Source of the DNA: Algoriphagus lacus
Lineage (GTDB): Bacteria; Bacteroidota; Bacteroidia; Cytophagales; Cyclobacteriaceae
Assembly: GCF_003583985.1 (NCBI RefSeq)
Contig: NZ_QXML01000004.1
Span: 186,001 to 250,000, forward strand
Direction of reading: 5' to 3'
Length of the DNA: 64,000 nt
Positions 59,993-64,000 of the stretch are shown in pieces. The translations under genes were made by a program, and so were the position numbers. The notes under the pieces are model-generated. The model worked only from the letters and a program-made list of their open reading frames with translations. It was not told the DNA's origin and made no database searches. Position 1 is the stretch's first letter. Each line of letters begins with the position of its first letter.

Positions 59993-61135
59993 TTAAAAGT
60001 ATTTATAAAAACCACGATCGAATGTTTTTGGGCCAGAGGGCAATACGATATCCGGGAAAAACAGGCATGCAATTGAGGCAGCCATATAGGGATACATATC
60101 GGCATAGTTGCTAAACACAATGATCGTGAGCTTTTCCTCCGGAAAATAAAGGACATCTCCCAAACCGGGACCACCGGTGTGACCAAAAGCCTCATGCCCA
60201 TTAAATTCTAGTCTGTTCCAGCCTAAGGAAGTAAATGACCCATTCAAGGGCATTTTGCTCGACAGTTGCTCCACAATTTCCCGATCTATAAAATCCCCTT
60301 TGTCCAGCGAAACAGCCCATTTCACGGCATCTTCCAACGTGGTATAAAGGCCCCCACCGGCATAGGAAGTAGGATTGTAATAAGATTTTAAGATTAGCGG
60401 TTCGGTTGTTCCTTTCGTAAACAGCTGACTTTTGTTTTTAATCGGCCTCATCACTTGGGCAGGAAAATTTCTGACCTCCTGGTCAAAGCCGGAACCTTTC
60501 ATTCCCAAAGGACTAAACAATTCCTCTTCGAAAATTTCAGCTATGCTTTTGCCTCCGATTTTTTCGAGCACGAATTGCAGCACAAACGCATCCCCATTAA
60601 TATAAACTTCTTTTTCACCCGGATTATACAACAAAGTCGAGTCCCGCATGTCTTTGTACACCTGCTCTTTGCTGGCAGGTTTGTCCGATGTGGAAGGAGC
60701 TGTACCCAAAAAGCCACCAATGCTAGCCGGCCAGGGAATACCTGACTGATGGGATAGCAAATGCTTGATTTGGACCTGGCTCCAGCTTGCTGGGGCATCG
60801 GGCAAATATTTCACAACTGAATCGTCCAAGCGGATCTTTCCATCCTGAATGTATTTCATCACCAGCGTGGAGGTGAAAAGTTTGGTTACTGAGGCTATCT
60901 GGAAGGCTGTGGTTGGTGTCACTTTTTGGTTCCACTCCAAATTGGCCATGCCATAAGTCTCCTGGTGCAAGATTTTCCCGTCTTTGATCACGGCAACCGC
61001 CATTCCGGGTATTTGCAGTTCGTTCATTTCCTTTTCAACCAATTGGTTGATAGCATTGGAAGACGGCTGACTTGGCTTCAGAGAAAAGTAGGCCAGGCCA
61101 AGTGAGGCAAACAGAATAAGAAGATAAACTTTCAT
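59993..61135 (-). CDS. Serine hydrolase, beta-lactamase/DD-peptidase type
   Basis: The 380-residue protein has an N-terminal hydrophobic export signal (LLILFASLGLAYFSL). The nucleophile motif SVTK (in FQIASVTKLFTSTLV, about residues 80-94) is followed by the Tyr-x-Asn motif YING and the third motif HTGG (in AFGHTGGPGLGDVLYFP, about 332-348). This is the class-C beta-lactamase-like family, which includes esterases and DD-peptidases. The substrate cannot be inferred. Stand-alone gene, exported to the periplasm. Confidence 0.9.
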   Translation of the reverse strand: MKVYLLILFASLGLAYFSLKPSQPSSNAINQLVEKEMNELQIPGMAVAVIKDGKILHQETYGMANLEWNQKVTPTTAFQIASVTKLFTSTLVMKYIQDGKIRLDDSVVKYLPDAPASWSQVQIKHLLSHQSGIPWPASIGGFLGTAPSTSDKPASKEQVYKDMRDSTLLYNPGEKEVYINGDAFVLQFVLEKIGGKSIAEIFEEELFSPLGMKGSGFDQEVRNFPAQVMRPIKNKSQLFTKGTTEPLILKSYYNPTSYAGGGLYTTLEDAVKWAVSLDKGDFIDREIVEQLSSKMPLNGSFTSLGWNRLEFNGHEAFGHTGGPGLGDVLYFPEEKLTIIVFSNYADMYPYMAASIACLFFPDIVLPSGPKTFDRGFYKYF

Positions 61136-61316
61136 ATGTGTAGTTGTTTTTTTAAAAAGACAAAGTTGAATTGGTCAGGAGCTGAAGACAATCGTTTTTG
61201 GAAAGAGTCGATTTCAGTCTGTCATTTGAAAAAATCCAATCAGATTACTTCGATTGGATCAATCTCAGCCCGAGCCCATTATATATTATACTAAATTCCG
61301 GTTCTGGAAAACCTTT

Positions 61317-62366
61317 TCAATTCCCTAAAAGCACTCCAAAAGCCGCCTGTATGGCACGGTCCATTCCATTGGCTACCTGCTCAGGGGTATTGATCACCAG
61401 TTGGTCTGGCTCGAGGCCAATTCCCTCGTAGCTGATTCCGGCATCGTCCCGAAAATCTCCCCTACTCATTGCGACGATCCAGCCGTTGGGAAGTTCTGTT
61501 TTAGGATTATCGGAAAAAGCACCATAGGTAAAATTTCCGACAAAGGTCACGTTCTCATTTTTTCGCATGGCCAAAGTAAAGGTCTCCCCCGCGCTGCCAG
61601 TGCCACGATCCGTCAGGACCACCACAGGTTTGAGGAACGTCGACTTCGCGGGATTCACATACCAGAAAATCCAATCTCCAAAATCGCTGTGACCCGGTCC
61701 ATTCTTAAAACGGGTTTTCATGTACAATTCCCGATTTTCAGCGAAAAATCCAGCAACTACCTGAGCCGATCTATCATCCCCTCCTTCAATTCCCCTAGCA
61801 TCAAAAATGAGTTCATCCGTGGTCTTAAGGTAAGCAATGGCTGTTTTCATCTGTTCCTCATAAAATCCTGGAGCTTCACCCAAATTGTCCAAGTATAGGT
61901 ACCCGATGTTCGTGTTCTTGAATTTCCCATAAACCATCATCGGCTCGTCGTCCGGTCCAAAAACCTTTTCTTCACTGAGTTCACCACGGATCAGATCCAG
62001 GCTAAAAGTGCCCTCCGGAAACTCCGGACCGCTGTCGTACCTTCTGAAACCCGGGTTGGGCTTGACTAGCCACACGTGGCCGTCATTGAGCTTGGCCAGC
62101 ATCTCACTCATCACATCAAAGAGTTGGTCATCGGTCAGTTGATCCGTGACTTTGGGAGCAAATTCCTCATGAACTGCCTGCCAGTCCAGATTTTTGAGTT
62201 CAAACAAGCTATAGTTCTGGTCAAATTCCGACCAGAGCACTTCAAAAGATGAAGTGGGAGTAGCTGCAGGCTGCTCGCCAAGCATAGTTTCATTGCAGGA
62301 CGAAAAGCCCAAAAGTGCTAAACTGAGGGCAATCGATCCGGTAGTTTTAAGTTTGTAAGTAAACAT
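61317..62366 (-). CDS. S41-family C-terminal-processing-like peptidase, lipoprotein
   Basis: The 349-residue protein starts at the ATG at 62366 and has a lipoprotein signal ending LLGFSSC. The C-terminal domain has the S41 fold with the catalytic Ser in TDRGTGSAGETFTLAMRKNE (about residues 260-279) and VGNFTYGAFSDNPK following. An upstream region of about 120 residues (SEFDQNYSLFELKNLDWQAV) is the usual helical N-terminal part of the tricorn/CtpA relatives. It is one of two S41 genes here, flanking a barrel-like gene. Confidence 0.87.
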   Translation of the reverse strand: MFTYKLKTTGSIALSLALLGFSSCNETMLGEQPAATPTSSFEVLWSEFDQNYSLFELKNLDWQAVHEEFAPKVTDQLTDDQLFDVMSEMLAKLNDGHVWLVKPNPGFRRYDSGPEFPEGTFSLDLIRGELSEEKVFGPDDEPMMVYGKFKNTNIGYLYLDNLGEAPGFYEEQMKTAIAYLKTTDELIFDARGIEGGDDRSAQVVAGFFAENRELYMKTRFKNGPGHSDFGDWIFWYVNPAKSTFLKPVVVLTDRGTGSAGETFTLAMRKNENVTFVGNFTYGAFSDNPKTELPNGWIVAMSRGDFRDDAGISYEGIGLEPDQLVINTPEQVANGMDRAIQAAFGVLLGN

Positions 62367-62377
62367 AGTGGTGTCGA

Positions 62378-63205
62378 TTAGTGGTGAGCGAATTGGAAGA
62401 AATAAACCCAAGCCAAAGCAATTTCATGGTTGGATTTCTTGATGGATCTGGGCTCGCTGTAATGCAGCCAGTCCAGTGAGTACCGAAATTCCAGTCCACT
62501 TCGGTGGGCCAAGTGGTAGCGGTAGGAAAGCTGGATTTCGGGATGTTGGTAGGTACCGATGGAGGCAAACTCGCTTTCTTCCAGAAAAGCCTTGGCCTGT
62601 GATTTTTCAGGCTGGGAAACCACATTGGAATAGGGCATTCGTGCCGTAAAAGCAACGAGCGGCAAAATCACATCGCCTTCGATACGGTGTTTTTTTCCCA
62701 ACTCAACAAAATGGGAATAGCGAGCAGCAAACTCCAGGGAATTCATAGACCAAGTGTTCATAGCCAACCCATCGGCATAATAAAACTCATCCCGGATCAT
62801 TCCTCCCAAATAACCTTGGCTTTTCGATTTTGAACTGACTTGGCGTTGATACCCTGCACGGATCTCACCGAAGTATTGAGAGGGAATCAAAACAAAGGAA
62901 TCCCCACCTTCTTCGATCTGAAATTCCCGTTCACCCAATTCCGGAGCGATCATATTTCCGGTCTTGGCTTCCAACCCAAATTCCCAGCGGTTTTTCTCGG
63001 TGATCCGCTTGTAATCAAGATTGAGTCCATTGTAAGTCGTGTAGTAAATCATGGGCGAAGCTTGCAGATCATGCAGCTTTTGAGTTCCTCGGAGATAGCT
63101 AATCCGGAACTCAGCACCTGGTTTTTCCTGGGAATCCTGCGCTCTTGCGCTGGCAATAGCCAAGGCAAAGCAAAGCCCAGCTACCAATTTTAAAGTAGTT
63201 TTCAT
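62378..63205 (-). CDS. Secreted barrel-like protein, unknown function
   Basis: The 275-residue protein has a signal peptide (MKTTLKLVAGLCFALAIASA, cleavage near ARAQ). The remainder shows alternating hydrophobic/polar strands rich in Tyr and Phe (MIYYTTYNGLNLDYKRI, IQLSYRYHLAHRSGLEFRYS), like an outer-membrane barrel. It ends with aromatic WVYFFQFAHH. I recognise no family. It is encoded between two S41 peptidase genes on the same strand with short gaps, which suggests one transcript. Confidence 0.6.
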   Translation of the reverse strand: MKTTLKLVAGLCFALAIASARAQDSQEKPGAEFRISYLRGTQKLHDLQASPMIYYTTYNGLNLDYKRITEKNRWEFGLEAKTGNMIAPELGEREFQIEEGGDSFVLIPSQYFGEIRAGYQRQVSSKSKSQGYLGGMIRDEFYYADGLAMNTWSMNSLEFAARYSHFVELGKKHRIEGDVILPLVAFTARMPYSNVVSQPEKSQAKAFLEESEFASIGTYQHPEIQLSYRYHLAHRSGLEFRYSLDWLHYSEPRSIKKSNHEIALAWVYFFQFAHH

Positions 63206-63226
63206 ATGATAAGATTTAAGTGTGAA

Positions 63227-64000
63227 TCAGGGTCTTTTGACCAGTTGGAGGGCTCTTTCCATCACCGGATCCTTTGCGGAAAGCAAATCTCCGGCGGTCG
63301 GCACAACTCTTACATCAGGAATGATTCCCCGGTTTTTGTCCATTGAAGAATCCAAATCAGCCATGTGAAATCCCAACCTTGGGACGCCGAGGTCTATCTT
63401 GGAATGCGGCAAGGTGATGATGGTAAAGAAACCGCTGCTGTTGACTTCAGCACCGCCAGCCGTCTCCTCTCCCACGAATGTGGCTCTTCGGTCTGACTTT
63501 ACCCGAGAGGAAAACTCCGTGGTCACTGAGAAACTTTGACCGTCAACCAAAACAATCAGATTGCCTTGGAAGGCATTTTTATAGGGTTTTTCCGTTTTGG
63601 AAGGAGCTTTTGTAAACAGATATTTCCCGTCTTTTTCCTTGGAAAATGAATTGGCCATTCGGAAAATCTTGGAGGTGTAATTTTCGAAATCCACTTTCTG
63701 ATTCGGTTTGGTGGTCACAAAATCATAGTAATCAAACTCATCCAAAGCGAGGTATTTGTACAGATCAATACCGAGTTTTTCATTTCCTCCTTCATTTCCC
63801 CGGAGGTCCAAAATCAGGTTGGAAATCCCTTCATTCTCAAGTGATTCAAAGGAGTTTTTCAAAAACTTCTTAAAGTCAGGCTCACCTTTGTAAGAAAAAA
63901 AACGATTGATGTCCATAATTCCGGTCCAGCCATTGGTCATTTTGAAGGAAAAAGGCTCTTCTGCTTCCTTAAAATTTGCTTCGATCTGATCCTTGCCGAT
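63227..64000 (-). CDS. S41-family peptidase, N-terminus outside window
   Basis: The frame is open to the window edge, so the 5' part is missing; an internal ATG at 63940 should not be taken as the start. The visible 257 residues contain LILDLRGNEGGNEKLGIDLY and the nucleophile region VLVDGQSFSVTTEFSSRVKS, with the Ser in GQSFS. The downstream ATFVGEETAGG and ending RVVPTAG agree with S41 C-terminal processing peptidases. It is transcribed toward the barrel-like gene, 21 bases before its start. Confidence 0.85.
   Translation of the reverse strand: MGKDQIEANFKEAEEPFSFKMTNGWTGIMDINRFFSYKGEPDFKKFLKNSFESLENEGISNLILDLRGNEGGNEKLGIDLYKYLALDEFDYYDFVTTKPNQKVDFENYTSKIFRMANSFSKEKDGKYLFTKAPSKTEKPYKNAFQGNLIVLVDGQSFSVTTEFSSRVKSDRRATFVGEETAGGAEVNSSGFFTIITLPHSKIDLGVPRLGFHMADLDSSMDKNRGIIPDVRVVPTAGDLLSAKDPVMERALQLVKRP

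Noticed and set aside
63227..63940. Start of the last S41 gene at the ATG at 63940
   Set aside because: The frame remains open from there to the window edge, and a complete S41 enzyme needs a longer N-terminus.

Overview
The window looks like a chromosomal segment of a Bacteroidota bacterium, most likely Cytophagales/Cyclobacteriaceae (Algoriphagus-like). This rests on many Bacteroidota-type secreted families (DUF2911, DUF3347, DUF6503-like, S41/S10/M28 peptidases), lipoproteins with an SPC-type lipobox, weak Shine-Dalgarno signals, TAnnTTTG-like promoter boxes, and the etfB-etfA-bfn cluster. The assignment is inference from gene content. I saw no rRNA, tRNA, CRISPR array, prophage or intact insertion sequence.

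Layout. 1-588: 5' part of an ammonium transporter. 1017-3876: glucose entry into the oxidative pentose phosphate route (ROK-type glucokinase, zwf, pgl). 3877-5287: two secreted proteins of unknown role. 5383-8070: a malonate module (malonyl-CoA synthetase-like ligase plus MadL/MadM transporter). 8878-17753: a copper island with an HMA-AraC regulator, a coiled-coil lipoprotein, a Cu+-ATPase, an HMA chaperone, DUF3347 and DUF2911 proteins, a multicopper oxidase fused to a CopB-like barrel, an exported CHY zinc-finger protein and a PepSY membrane protein. 17854-22001: ArfB, MnmA, a TruC-like pseudouridine synthase and an M28 peptidase. 22123-25835 (minus): nucleoside transporter, bifunctional nuclease and EtfAB. 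25910-34590: TPR protein, patatin, an unknown protein, MDR oxidoreductase, DnaB, a possible lycopene-cyclase-type membrane protein, Mpl, an exonuclease and an M48 protease. 34684-43297: mostly housekeeping and secreted genes, including GluQRS-like, S10, a K+ channel/PhzF/DinB cluster, M28 and ferritin. 43554-49777: a hydroxylase fused to a lipoprotein/barrel, a regulator, an FGE-like lipoprotein, a lipase, riboflavin synthase and Pcm. 49993-54474: a thioesterase, an operon with a psi-like protein, DUF3817 and an APH/kinase-like protein, then CorA and a CDF-like transporter. 54484-64000: a VOC protein, a cytochrome c/RidA/NTF2-like cluster, GrpB, SDR, a serine hydrolase and two S41 peptidases flanking a barrel-like protein.

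The most unusual observation is in the copper ATPase. The loop between the DKTGT phosphorylation motif and the HP motif is about 50 residues longer than usual. Its DNA looks like three stacked intergenic repeat elements (CAGTGGGCAG repeats, a CATTGCGAGC...GAAGCAATC palindrome, and a C5/G5 palindrome), all carried in frame. Other points of interest are the hydroxylase-lipoprotein-barrel fusion, the multicopper oxidase-CopB fusion, a perfect 11-bp inverted repeat upstream of the copper ATPase, the malonate module, an unrecognised kinase-like protein, and a CDF transporter lacking its usual metal-site histidine.

Protein family calls come from reading motifs, without database searches. Residue positions are approximate unless tied to a named motif.
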